Of a stretch of DNA of 22,472 nucleotides, positions 7,214-14,595 are shown one piece after another. The first letter of the stretch is position 1. Every line of letters begins with the position of its first letter. A model generated the notes under the pieces. It was not told the DNA's origin. It did not search any database and saw nothing but the letters and a program-made list of their open reading frames with translations. Source of the stretch: Phycisphaerales bacterium UBA2396 (lineage in GTDB: Bacteria > Planctomycetota > Phycisphaerae > Phycisphaerales > UBA1924); contig DDSG01000086.1 in the NCBI GenBank assembly GCA_002343325.1, positions 583-23,054 on the forward strand, given 5' to 3'. The position numbers and the translations under genes are program-made.

Positions 7214-7951
7214 ATGCTCCGAGGCTTGAGAGCGGTCTTTCTGCGAGAACTGACGGGGTACTTCATCACCCCGGTGGCGTACGTGTTCATCGTGATCTTT
7301 CTCGTGATGGCGGGGGTGTTCACGTTCCAGCTTGGGCGGTGGTTCCAGGCGGAACAGGCGGACCTTCGTGCGTTCTTCGACGCGCACCCGTGGCTTTACC
7401 TCTTCCTGATCCCCGCGCTGTCGATGCGTCTGTGGGCGGAGGAACGCAAGAGCGGGACGATCGAGCTGCTGCTGACGCTGCCCGTGTCTCGGTCGGCGGC
7501 GGTGATCGGAAAGTTCCTGGCGGCGTGGGCGTTCGCGGTGCTCGCGCTCACGCTCACGTTCCCGGTCTGGATCACGGTCAACTACCTTGGCAACCCGGAC
7601 AACGGCGTGATCCTGGCGAGCTACCTGGGCAGCGCGCTGATGGCGGGCGGCTTCCTCGCGGTGGGGTCGCTGATGTCGGCGATCACCAATAGCCAGGTCA
7701 TCGCTTTCATCCTGTCGCTCGTGGCGTGCTTTGCGTTCCTGCTCGCGGGATACTCGCCCGTGCTTGAGTTCTTCCAGGGATGGGCGCCGCAGGGGATCGT
7801 GGACGCGATCGCGGGGTTCAGTTTCCTGACGCACTTCCAGACGATCTCGCGCGGCGAGCTGGCCGCGCGGGATCTGGTGTTCTTCGGATCGGTCATCGGG
7901 GTCTTCCTCGGGGCGACGGGCGTCGTGATCGAGATGAAGAAGGGGCAGTGA
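7214..7951 (+). CDS. ABC-2 type permease, GldF-like
   Basis: A 245-residue integral membrane protein with six predicted helices: about residues 16-38 (FITPVAYVFIVIFLVMAGVF), 58-75, 95-120 (SAAVIGKFLAAWAFAVLALTL), 130-155, 160-180 (VIAFILSLVACFAFLLAGY) and 218-236. Between helices 2 and 3 it has the LWAEERKSGTIELLLTLPVS motif, typical of ABC-2 permeases that pair with a GldA/NosF-like ATPase. The ATG at 7214 has GGAAGG seven bases upstream; the open frame extends 30 codons left into the intergenic space but lacks a hydrophobic start there. It sits 55 bases after the ATPase gene and 46 bases before the GldG-like gene. It is the membrane half of the transporter; cargo unknown. Confidence 0.93.
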   Translation: MLRGLRAVFLRELTGYFITPVAYVFIVIFLVMAGVFTFQLGRWFQAEQADLRAFFDAHPWLYLFLIPALSMRLWAEERKSGTIELLLTLPVSRSAAVIGKFLAAWAFAVLALTLTFPVWITVNYLGNPDNGVILASYLGSALMAGGFLAVGSLMSAITNSQVIAFILSLVACFAFLLAGYSPVLEFFQGWAPQGIVDAIAGFSFLTHFQTISRGELAARDLVFFGSVIGVFLGATGVVIEMKKGQ

Positions 7952-7982
7952 ATCAAGGTTGATTCGCCGGCACGGGCCGGCG
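7951..7982 (+). repeat. Two back-to-back palindromes between the permease and GldG-like genes
   Basis: AATCAAGGTTGATT (7951-7964) is a perfect six-pair inverted repeat with a GG centre. It is followed at once by CGCCGGC-ACGG-GCCGGCG (7965-7982), a perfect seven-pair stem with a four-base loop. They begin at the last base of the permease stop and end 15 bases before the next ATG. They could tune message stability or translation between the two genes; there is no T tract, so a full terminator is unlikely. Confidence 0.65.
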
Positions 7983-7997
7983 TGATGGAGCCGGGTC

Positions 7998-9926
7998 ATG
8001 AGCAAGAGGCTTCTGGGCGCGGGAACACTGGCGGCACTTTTGGTGCTGTTCTTTGCGATCAACATCCTGAGCAACACCGCGTTGCGCGGGGCACGGATCG
8101 ACCTGACGCAGGACAAGCTGTACACGTTGTCGGAGGGTGCGCGGGCGATTGCGCGCGGGATCGACGAGCCGATCTCGCTGACGTTTTACTTCAGCCGCTC
8201 GCTCGCCGTGGATCGCCCCGACCTGCGCGGGCGGGCCGCCCGCGTGCAGGAAGCGCTGGAGGAGTTCGTGCGAGAGAGCGGCGGGAAGATCCGGCTTCGG
8301 ATCGTTCATCCCGAGCCTTTCAGCGAGGAGGAGGAGCAGGCCGCCCAGGCGGGCCTCGAGGGCGAGCCCGTGAGCGACAAGGGGGACGTGGTGTTTCTCG
8401 GGCTTGTGGGGACGAACTCGACGAACGGGCGGGAGGTGATCCCGCGGTTCATGCCCGATTCGGAGCGGTTGCTGGAGTATGACCTGGCGCGGATGATCCA
8501 GACGCTGCGCACGGCCGAGAACGAGAAGCCCAAGATCGGCGTCTTGAGCACGGTGGGGATGCAGACGTTCGCGATGGACCCTTCGACGGGTCGGCCTGTG
8601 CCGAAGAACAAGTGGCGCTTCTTCCTTGAGCCGCTGAAGGACTTCCGGGTTGAGGAGCTGGCGGCAACGATGACCGAGGTGCCGCCGGACGTGTCGGTGG
8701 TGGTGCTGGTGCACCCCAAGGGGCTCGGGGACGAGACGCTGTATGCGCTGGACCAGTTCGTGATGCGTGGCGGGAAGCTGGTGATTTTTGTTGACCCGCT
8801 GGCGGCGACGGACGACTCGATCCAGGCTCGCGATCAGATGCAGTTGATGATGGCCGACCGTTCCAGCAATCTGGACAAGCTGCTGAACGCGTGGGGCGTG
8901 GAGGTTGTGAAGGAAAAGGTTGTGCTCGACAAGCAACTGGCGCCGACGAGACAGTTCCCGCAGGAGGGGCGGGTGGTTGAGCTGTCGCAGCTTCAGTATC
9001 TGATGGTCCGGGGAGAGGCGTTGTCGAAGGACGATCCGGTGACGCGCGAGATGGACATGCCGATCAACATGTTCTTCGCCGGGGCGATCCGTCGGAAGGC
9101 GGAGGCGAAGGCTCCGATGCTGGAGATCGAGCCGATCATCCAGAGCACGACGGAGTCGATGCTGATCGATCGGGCCGAGGTTCAGTTCGCGCAGAGCCCG
9201 ACGCAGTTGATCGAGCGGTTCGCGCCGGCGGGTGAACGGCTGACGCTGGGCGCTCGGCTTCGCGGGAAGGTGTCGAGCGCGTTCGCGGAAGGGCCTCCCA
9301 AGCCCGTCGACGGGCCCGCGCCCGACGCGAGCAAGCACCTGGCGCAGAGCAAGGACGAGGTCAGCATTGTTCTGATCGCGGACGTGGACATGGCCAACGA
9401 CGGGGCGTGGGTGCAGGAAGCGAACCTCGGACAGCAGCGGTACATCATTCCCTTTGCGGGCAACGGCGAACTGCTGCGGCGTGCGGTGGCGTCGCTGCAG
9501 GGGTCGGCGGAGCTGATGTCGATCCGGCCGAGGGGCCAGTTCCGTCGGCCTTTCGACCGGGTGCAGGAGATCCGCAAGAGCGCGGAGCAGGCATTCCTCG
9601 AACGGGTGCGCGACGCGGAGTCGAAGGTCCGCCAGGCGGAGGAGCGACTGACGCAGGCGCTCCAGAGCAAGCAGCCCAGGGCGGACGGAACGATCGACCT
9701 GACACCCGATCTTGACGAGAAGATCAAGGCGTTCCAGCAGGAGCAGGCGGACGCCAAGCGGGCGCTCCGCGCGGTGCTGCGGGAACGCGACAAGGACATC
9801 GCGGCACTGGAGCGGAAGATCAAGGCGATCAATATCGCCGCGGTGCCCGCGGTGGTTTCGCTGACGGCGATCGGGCTGGGTCTGTATCGCTCGGGACGCC
9901 GATCGGCGGCGAAGAAGGCGGCGTAA
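7998..9926 (+). CDS. GldG-like ABC transporter auxiliary protein
   Basis: A 642-residue protein with a membrane helix at about 7-26 and another near 611-632, and a large extracytoplasmic part between. The early segment LSNTALRGARIDLTQDKLYTLSEGARAIARGIDEPISLTFYFS is the usual opening of the GldG / ABC_transp_aux family (PF09822). A long charged segment at about 530-605, rich in Arg/Glu/Gln, looks like a coiled coil (residues ERVRDAESKVRQAEERL and following). The ATG at 7998 has GGAG seven bases before it. The family is the periplasmic partner of GldA/GldF-type transporters; in Flavobacterium, GldG is a membrane protein linked to the permease. Here it is a separate protein, not fused to the permease. 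The gene lies between the permease and a DUF4340 gene, a common pairing in planctomycetes. Function unproven outside Bacteroidetes. Confidence 0.9.
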   Translation: MSKRLLGAGTLAALLVLFFAINILSNTALRGARIDLTQDKLYTLSEGARAIARGIDEPISLTFYFSRSLAVDRPDLRGRAARVQEALEEFVRESGGKIRLRIVHPEPFSEEEEQAAQAGLEGEPVSDKGDVVFLGLVGTNSTNGREVIPRFMPDSERLLEYDLARMIQTLRTAENEKPKIGVLSTVGMQTFAMDPSTGRPVPKNKWRFFLEPLKDFRVEELAATMTEVPPDVSVVVLVHPKGLGDETLYALDQFVMRGGKLVIFVDPLAATDDSIQARDQMQLMMADRSSNLDKLLNAWGVEVVKEKVVLDKQLAPTRQFPQEGRVVELSQLQYLMVRGEALSKDDPVTREMDMPINMFFAGAIRRKAEAKAPMLEIEPIIQSTTESMLIDRAEVQFAQSPTQLIERFAPAGERLTLGARLRGKVSSAFAEGPPKPVDGPAPDASKHLAQSKDEVSIVLIADVDMANDGAWVQEANLGQQRYIIPFAGNGELLRRAVASLQGSAELMSIRPRGQFRRPFDRVQEIRKSAEQAFLERVRDAESKVRQAEERLTQALQSKQPRADGTIDLTPDLDEKIKAFQQEQADAKRALRAVLRERDKDIAALERKIKAINIAAVPAVVSLTAIGLGLYRSGRRSAAKKAA

Positions 9927-9962
9927 CGCTCGCTCGCGCGATGCGCACGGGAGACATCGACT

Positions 9963-11207
9963 GTGAACGGCAAGGCACTGGCGATTCTGGTGGTGGCGAC
10001 GGCGGGGCTCAGCGTGGCGGCGTACCTCGCGTCCAGAAGCGGCGGCGGGCAGAGTGTCGAGACGCCGGCGGGCATCGACGCGCCTCTCTTTCCCGATCTT
10101 GCGAAAGGCCTGGCTGCGGCACGGACGATCGAGATCCGCGATGGGCAGAGAACCGTCACGCTGGCTCGCGGCACAGCGTCGGACCCGTGGACGATCCGCG
10201 ACAAACACGGCTACCCCGCGAGCGACCGCGTCGCGACGCTGATCTCGTCCCTCGCGTCTTCGCGGATCATCGAAGAGAAGACCTCCAAGCCCGAGCGGTA
10301 TGCGCTGCTGGGCGTCGCGGGCGCGAGCGAGCCCGGCTCGACCTCGCGAGAGATCACGTTCCATGACGAATCGGGCGGCACGCTGCTGGGGCTGATCGTG
10401 GGCAACGCCGCCGAGCCCGGAGCATCCGGCACGCGGGGCGGTGTGTTCGTTCGTCGTCGCGGGGAGGCACCGTCGTATCTCGCGACGGGTTCGGTGGTTG
10501 CCGACACGGACCCGATGAGCTGGCTCGACCGCGTGGTGATGCAGGTGGACCGCAATCGCCTGCACAGCGTGCGGATCACGCGGCACGAGGAGGGCCCCGT
10601 CGGCGAGGATCCGGCGCAGACGCCGATTCTCGATCTGGTGCGGCCGAGCGAGAGCGACCTGAATTTCTCGGTGCGGAACATGCCCCCCGGGCGCGAGCTG
10701 AGGGCGCCGGCCGCGGCGGACTCGCCGTCTCAGTCGCTGGGGTACTTCGCGATCGAGGACGTGAAGCCAAGGGCCGAGGTGAACTTCGAGGCCTCCGAAC
10801 CCGCGGGGCCGACGCCTGGAGATGATCGCGCGCCCTTTGCGCGGGCGACGTCTCGGTTCACGACGTTTGACGGGTTGGTGGTAACGGTGCGGGTGACGAA
10901 GCAGGGCGGGGTGCATTGGGCCGCGATCGACGTTGCGTTCGACGAGAACGAGGTCGTGCCGGAGGGCGAGCGGCCGGAGGGAGCCGCGCCCAGCAAGCGC
11001 AAGCCGATCGATGAGGTGCGGAAGGAGGCTTCGGAATTGGCCGGCAGGCTCGGGCCTTGGGCGTTTGCCATCAGCGAGTGGAACGCCCGGCAGCTCGCGG
11101 GGCGGCTGACGGATCTGCTCAAGCCGGTGGAGAAGCCCGAGACCGTCGGGCCCCAGAAGCCCGACGGCGTGGTCGACAGCCCGCCGCCCGTGCAGGGGCC
11201 GGGCTGA
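9963..11207 (+). CDS. DUF4340 domain protein, membrane-anchored
   Basis: A 414-residue protein with an N-terminal helix at about residues 5-24 (ALAILVVATAGLSVAAYLAS) that could be a signal anchor. The rest should face the periplasm: a beta-rich DUF4340-like region with repeated short motifs of the type 'xTIEIRDGxRTVTLxR...PWTIRD...YPASDRVATLISSLAS' near 53-98, and a similar later block around 180-240. DUF4340 proteins regularly follow GldG-like genes in planctomycetes and are of unknown function; this copy completes the ABC operon, starting 36 bases after the GldG-like stop. GTG 9963 is the only start before the helix; GGGAG lies nine bases upstream. Role as a partner of the transporter is inferred from the operon. 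Confidence 0.85.
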   Translation: MNGKALAILVVATAGLSVAAYLASRSGGGQSVETPAGIDAPLFPDLAKGLAAARTIEIRDGQRTVTLARGTASDPWTIRDKHGYPASDRVATLISSLASSRIIEEKTSKPERYALLGVAGASEPGSTSREITFHDESGGTLLGLIVGNAAEPGASGTRGGVFVRRRGEAPSYLATGSVVADTDPMSWLDRVVMQVDRNRLHSVRITRHEEGPVGEDPAQTPILDLVRPSESDLNFSVRNMPPGRELRAPAAADSPSQSLGYFAIEDVKPRAEVNFEASEPAGPTPGDDRAPFARATSRFTTFDGLVVTVRVTKQGGVHWAAIDVAFDENEVVPEGERPEGAAPSKRKPIDEVRKEASELAGRLGPWAFAISEWNARQLAGRLTDLLKPVEKPETVGPQKPDGVVDSPPPVQGPG

Positions 11208-11213
11208 GCGCGA

Positions 11214-12554
11214 TCAGGCCCGAACCAGACGATCGCCCATCGCCTCGGCGTGCGCACGCATGGCGTCGCGCGTGTCGATCACCAGCTTCGCGTGGGCCGC
11301 GAGCATCGCATAGTCGAACACGCGGTGGTTGGTTGAGATCAGCACCGCGTCGTACGCCGCGATCGATTCGGCGTTGAAGGGGACGCTCGATCGATTGAGA
11401 TCGTGCTTGCGCATACGCCAGGTCCTGGGCACGTGCGGGTCGCAATAGTCGGCCTGAACGCCCCGGGATTCGAGCAGCTCGATGATCTCGAACGACGGGC
11501 TCTCGCGGACGTCGGCGATGTCGGGCTTGTAGGCAAGCCCAAGGACCAGCACGCGGGCGCCCCGCGCGGCGACGCCGCGATCGTTGAGCGCCCGCACGGT
11601 TCGCTCGACGACGTATCGCGGCATGGCGGTGTTGATCTCACCGGCGAGTTCGATGAAGCGGGCGGGCGCCCGAACTTCGCGAGCCTTCCACGACAGGTAG
11701 AACGGATCGATCGGGATGCAGTGCCCGCCGAGCCCGGGGCCGGGATAGAACGGCATGAAGCCGAAGGGCTTTGTCGACGCCGCCCGGATCACCTCCCACA
11801 CGTCGATCCCCATCGCGTCGAGGATGACCTTCATCTCGTTGGCCAGGGCGATGTTGACCGCGCGGAAGACGTTCTCGAAGACCTTGGCGGCCTCGGCGAT
11901 CTCGGCGGACGAGACTGGCACGACCTCGTGGATCGCGGGCTGATACAGCATCACCGCCAGATCACGAGAGGCATCGTCGATCCCGCCGACGAGCTTGGGG
12001 ATCGTTCGCGTGGTGTGCGTGGTGCGGCCGGGGTCTTCTCGCTCGGGGCTGAACGCCACGAACAGATCTTCCCCGGGCGTGCGAGGGACAGTGCTCGCCG
12101 CGAGCATCGCCGGCAACAGATCGTCCCGTGTGGTTCCCGGGTAGCTCGTCGATTCGAGCACGACGAGCACCCCGGACCTGGCATGCCGACCGATCATCTC
12201 GCCCGTGCGGGTCACGTATGACAGATCGGGCTCACCGTGCGGGCCGAGGGGCGTTGGAACGCAGATCACGACGGCATCGGCGTCGGCGAGGTCCTCGGCC
12301 CGGGTCGTGCCGCGAAATCGCGGGCTGTCGCGGAAGGGCCGAGCAAGGTCGGCACCCAGGTGGGGCAGGTAATGCTCCCCCTGAGCCAGCAGGCGGACCT
12401 TGTCCGGGTCGACGTCGAATCCCAGCACGCGCAGGCCTGCCTCGTGGAACGCCGCCAGCAGCGGGAGCCCGACATACCCGAGCCCCACGACCGCCACCAG
12501 GGTCGATCGGTCGGCGAACCTCTGTCGGAGCCGTTCGTACGCGGGAGTCGTCAT
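11214..12554 (-). CDS. Nucleotide sugar dehydrogenase (UDP-GlcNAc 6-dehydrogenase type)
   Basis: A 446-residue cytoplasmic enzyme of the UDP-glucose/GDP-mannose dehydrogenase family, which oxidises the C6 alcohol of a nucleotide sugar to the carboxylate with two NAD+. The N-terminal Rossmann motif is GLGYVG (24-29) with acidic D47 at the strand end; the VPTP loop is at 99-102 and STSYPGTT at 135-142. The central linker holds Lys224 (EAAKVFENV). The catalytic cysteine is Cys279 in GGHCIPIDPFYLSWKA. The last domain has GLAYKPDIADVRESPS (339-354). The GHCIPIDPFYL and STSYPGTT patterns resemble WbpA/WecC-type enzymes acting on UDP-GlcNAc rather than UDP-glucose, but the substrate is inferred. It supplies uronic acid units for surface polysaccharide. 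ATG 12554 has no Shine-Dalgarno but a -10-like TATCGT six bases upstream. It is convergent with the ABC operon, six bases away. Confidence 0.93.
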   Translation of the reverse strand: MTTPAYERLRQRFADRSTLVAVVGLGYVGLPLLAAFHEAGLRVLGFDVDPDKVRLLAQGEHYLPHLGADLARPFRDSPRFRGTTRAEDLADADAVVICVPTPLGPHGEPDLSYVTRTGEMIGRHARSGVLVVLESTSYPGTTRDDLLPAMLAASTVPRTPGEDLFVAFSPEREDPGRTTHTTRTIPKLVGGIDDASRDLAVMLYQPAIHEVVPVSSAEIAEAAKVFENVFRAVNIALANEMKVILDAMGIDVWEVIRAASTKPFGFMPFYPGPGLGGHCIPIDPFYLSWKAREVRAPARFIELAGEINTAMPRYVVERTVRALNDRGVAARGARVLVLGLAYKPDIADVRESPSFEIIELLESRGVQADYCDPHVPRTWRMRKHDLNRSSVPFNAESIAAYDAVLISTNHRVFDYAMLAAHAKLVIDTRDAMRAHAEAMGDRLVRA

Positions 12555-12560
12555 GCGAGA

Positions 12561-12566
12561 ACGATA
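12561..12566 (-). promoter_or_regulatory. Candidate -10 box for a leaderless nucleotide sugar dehydrogenase message
   Basis: On the minus strand TATCGT (four of six to TATAAT) ends six bases before the ATG at 12554. The gene has no Shine-Dalgarno. No clear -35 lies 17 bases further upstream, so this is weak on its own; its value is that the spacing matches other starts in this window. Confidence 0.35.
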
Positions 12567-12589
12567 GTGGGTGTGGGCCCTGTCCGGGC

Positions 12590-12618
12590 TTCGCCCGCCC
12601 GCCCGGCGTGGGTATGCT
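12590..12618 (+). promoter_or_regulatory. Candidate promoter of the FHA-GAF-SpoIIE gene
   Basis: TTCGCC (12590-12595, three of six) and TATGCT (12613-12618, four of six) are separated by 17 bases. A start point near 12625 would give a short leader to the ATG at 12642. It is partly shared space with the divergent dehydrogenase promoter. Weak match; by eye only. Confidence 0.3.
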
Positions 12619-12641
12619 CCGTGCTCAGCACACGAGGCACC

Positions 12642-14324
12642 ATGGCCGGCACCCAGAACGCGCGAACCATCAGACTCGACCCGCTCGCCGGTCCACAGAC
12701 CGAACCGGTGGTCGTTTCGAGCGTCAAGCCGCACGTGCTGGGGCGTGGCGGCACCTCGGACATCCGACTGCTCGACGAAACCGTCTCCCGCCGGCACGCG
12801 CAGGTCTGGCTCGCGGCCGACACCTGGCTCATCAGCGATCTGGAAAGTCGGCACGGGACGATGCTCAACGGGGTGCGTCTTACGCCCAACCAGGCTGCCC
12901 CGCTTCGCGACGGAGATCTCGTCGCGCTGGGGCCTTGGACGTTCATCGTTCGGCTGAGCAACCGTCTCTCGATGACCGGCTTCATGACGACGCAGGACGA
13001 TCTGGCGGGTGGCAGCCAGCGGGTGCAGAAGGTTCCCGCCGACGAGCTCTCCATCCGCGCCCAGCACCGTCTTGATCTGCTGACCGAGTCGGCGGCGACG
13101 ATCGCCTCGGCGACCAGCGAAGCCGCGTTGGCCGAGGCGGTGCTCAGCGCGGTCACCCAAAGCACGGGCGTGCCGCGGGCGTCATTCCTCCGCCACGTCG
13201 GCTCGGGCGAAGAGGTCGAGCTGGTTGGGTACAAGGGCCCGCCGTCGGGCTCGCGGATGTCCTACAGCAGATCGCTTATTCAGGCCGCCGCCGAGGGGAA
13301 CGTCGTCCGGCTCGACGCCGGGACTCCCGCGAACTTCGGGATGAGCATCGTGACGCTGGGGATTCACTCGGCGATCTGCGCCCCGGTGATGACCAACGGG
13401 CTTCCCACCGCGTACATCTACCTCGACGCGCGGGGCGGGGAGTCGGCGGTCGCTCCCGATGCCGCCGCGTTCTGCCAGGCGGTGGCCAAGATCGCGGGGC
13501 TGGCGATCGGCAATCTTCGCTCGGCCGAGATCCGCCAGCGACAGAAAGAACTCGAAGGCGACCTGCAGGCCGCCCACGACGCGCAGATCCGGCTCATGCC
13601 CGCGCCGCAGGGCGAAATGTCCGGGGCGTCGTACGCGATGCGGTCGATCCCCGGTCGGCTCGTCGCCGGCGATCTCTTCGACGTCTTCTCGCTCGACGAT
13701 CAACGGGTCGCGTTCTTTCTGGGCGACGTCTCGGGCAAAGGCGTCGGGGCCGCCCTCATCATGGCCACCGCCCAGAGCCACCTTAATTCCTCGCTTCGGC
13801 AGACGGGCGACCCCGCAGCGGCACTCACCCGCGTCAACCGCTACGTCGCCCACCACTGCGACCAGGGCAAGTTCATCTCGCTGTTCGTGGGCGTCATCAC
13901 CCCGCAGCCCGACGGTTCTCGACTGCTCTCCTTCGTCGACGCCGGGCACGGCTACTGGCTCGTTCGCCCCGCAGGAGAGCCCGTCCGCAAGGCGAGCTTC
14001 CGCGGCGGGCTGCCCGTCGGGGTCGACGACGAAACGCAGTACGAGAACGAGACCATGGTCCTTCGCCCCGGATCGCGCGTCGTCTGCTTCAGCGACGGCG
14101 TCGTCGAGCAGACCTCGCCCGAAGGCTCGGACTTCGGCATCGAGCGCACCATCCAGGTCCTTCAGCCCGCGGGCAGCGCGGGCGACGACGTCAACGTACT
14201 GGTCAAGGCGGTGATCGACTTCGCCCAGCCCCCGGCGGCCGCCGGCGAAGAACCCCGCGGCTCGGGGCAGCGCAGCGTCCGCCTCAACGACGACATGACC
14301 GTGGCCTCGATCGAGATCCGCTAG
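12642..14324 (+). CDS. FHA-GAF-SpoIIE (PP2C-type) protein phosphatase
   Basis: A 560-residue cytoplasmic signalling protein in three parts. The FHA domain (about 24-104) binds phosphothreonine: it has Gly34-Arg35, SRRH (Ser49 to His52) and HGTMLNG (71-77). A GAF-like sensor spans about 140-290. A helical linker (294-318) leads to a SpoIIE phosphatase domain (about 325-560) with metal-site motifs AGDLFD (342-347), GDVSGKG (361-367), FSDGV (483-487) and NDDMT (549-553). Typical members read GGDFYD at the first motif; here it is AGDLFD, keeping the Asp residues. SpoIIE phosphatases dephosphorylate STAS antagonists of anti-sigma factors; the FHA part suggests input from Ser/Thr kinases. The ATG at 12642 has GAGG four bases upstream. 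It is divergent from the dehydrogenase. Target unknown. Confidence 0.92.
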   Translation: MAGTQNARTIRLDPLAGPQTEPVVVSSVKPHVLGRGGTSDIRLLDETVSRRHAQVWLAADTWLISDLESRHGTMLNGVRLTPNQAAPLRDGDLVALGPWTFIVRLSNRLSMTGFMTTQDDLAGGSQRVQKVPADELSIRAQHRLDLLTESAATIASATSEAALAEAVLSAVTQSTGVPRASFLRHVGSGEEVELVGYKGPPSGSRMSYSRSLIQAAAEGNVVRLDAGTPANFGMSIVTLGIHSAICAPVMTNGLPTAYIYLDARGGESAVAPDAAAFCQAVAKIAGLAIGNLRSAEIRQRQKELEGDLQAAHDAQIRLMPAPQGEMSGASYAMRSIPGRLVAGDLFDVFSLDDQRVAFFLGDVSGKGVGAALIMATAQSHLNSSLRQTGDPAAALTRVNRYVAHHCDQGKFISLFVGVITPQPDGSRLLSFVDAGHGYWLVRPAGEPVRKASFRGGLPVGVDDETQYENETMVLRPGSRVVCFSDGVVEQTSPEGSDFGIERTIQVLQPAGSAGDDVNVLVKAVIDFAQPPAAAGEEPRGSGQRSVRLNDDMTVASIEIR

Positions 14325-14335
14325 GAGGGTCGGCG

Positions 14336-14364
14336 GGGCCAGCCGGTCGCCGGCGTGGGCCCCC
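14336..14364. terminator. GC-rich hairpin, probable bidirectional terminator
   Basis: GGGGCC (14336-14341) pairs with GGCCCC (14359-14364), and inside it GCCGG (14343-14347) pairs with CCGGC (14351-14355) round a TCG loop, with a small asymmetric bulge between. The hairpin stands 11 bases after the SpoIIE stop codon, and on the other strand it lies downstream of the tRNA gene. No T tract follows in either direction, so termination is inferred from position and stem strength. Confidence 0.45.
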
Positions 14365-14406
14365 ATCGTTGCCAGATCGCACCACATGCCGAACACAACC
14401 CTGAAA

Positions 14407-14490
14407 TGCGGGCGACAGGAATCGAACCTGCAAGGCCTTTCGGCCACGGGAACCTAAATCCCGCGCGTCTGCCAGTTCCGCCACGCCCGC
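14407..14490 (-). tRNA. tRNA-Leu, anticodon UAG
   Basis: An 84-base class II tRNA. Acceptor arms GCGGGCG (14490-14484) and CGCCCGC (14414-14408) pair fully, with discriminator A at 14407. The anticodon stem CGGGA/TCCCG closes the loop TTTAGGT, giving anticodon TAG, which reads CUA and, by wobble, other CUN leucine codons. The long variable arm (GGCCGAAAGGCC) and the TTCGATT T-loop agree with leucine. CCA is not encoded (TTT follows the discriminator). It stands alone between two plus-strand genes on the opposite strand. Confidence 0.97.
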
Positions 14491-14595
14491 GGCGGCGCAA
14501 TCCTACCCCGGGTCCCGACCGGACTTATCATCCCAAGCACGACCGCTGGCCGACCTTGGTTCGGGCGTCCAGCAACCCCCGCGCGGAGCACGGCG

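Noticed and set aside
7953..10916. A 987-residue minus-strand open frame opposite the GldG-like and DUF4340 genes.
   Set aside because: Extremely Arg/His/Leu-rich, no fold pattern, and the plus-strand genes are clear; a shadow of codon bias.
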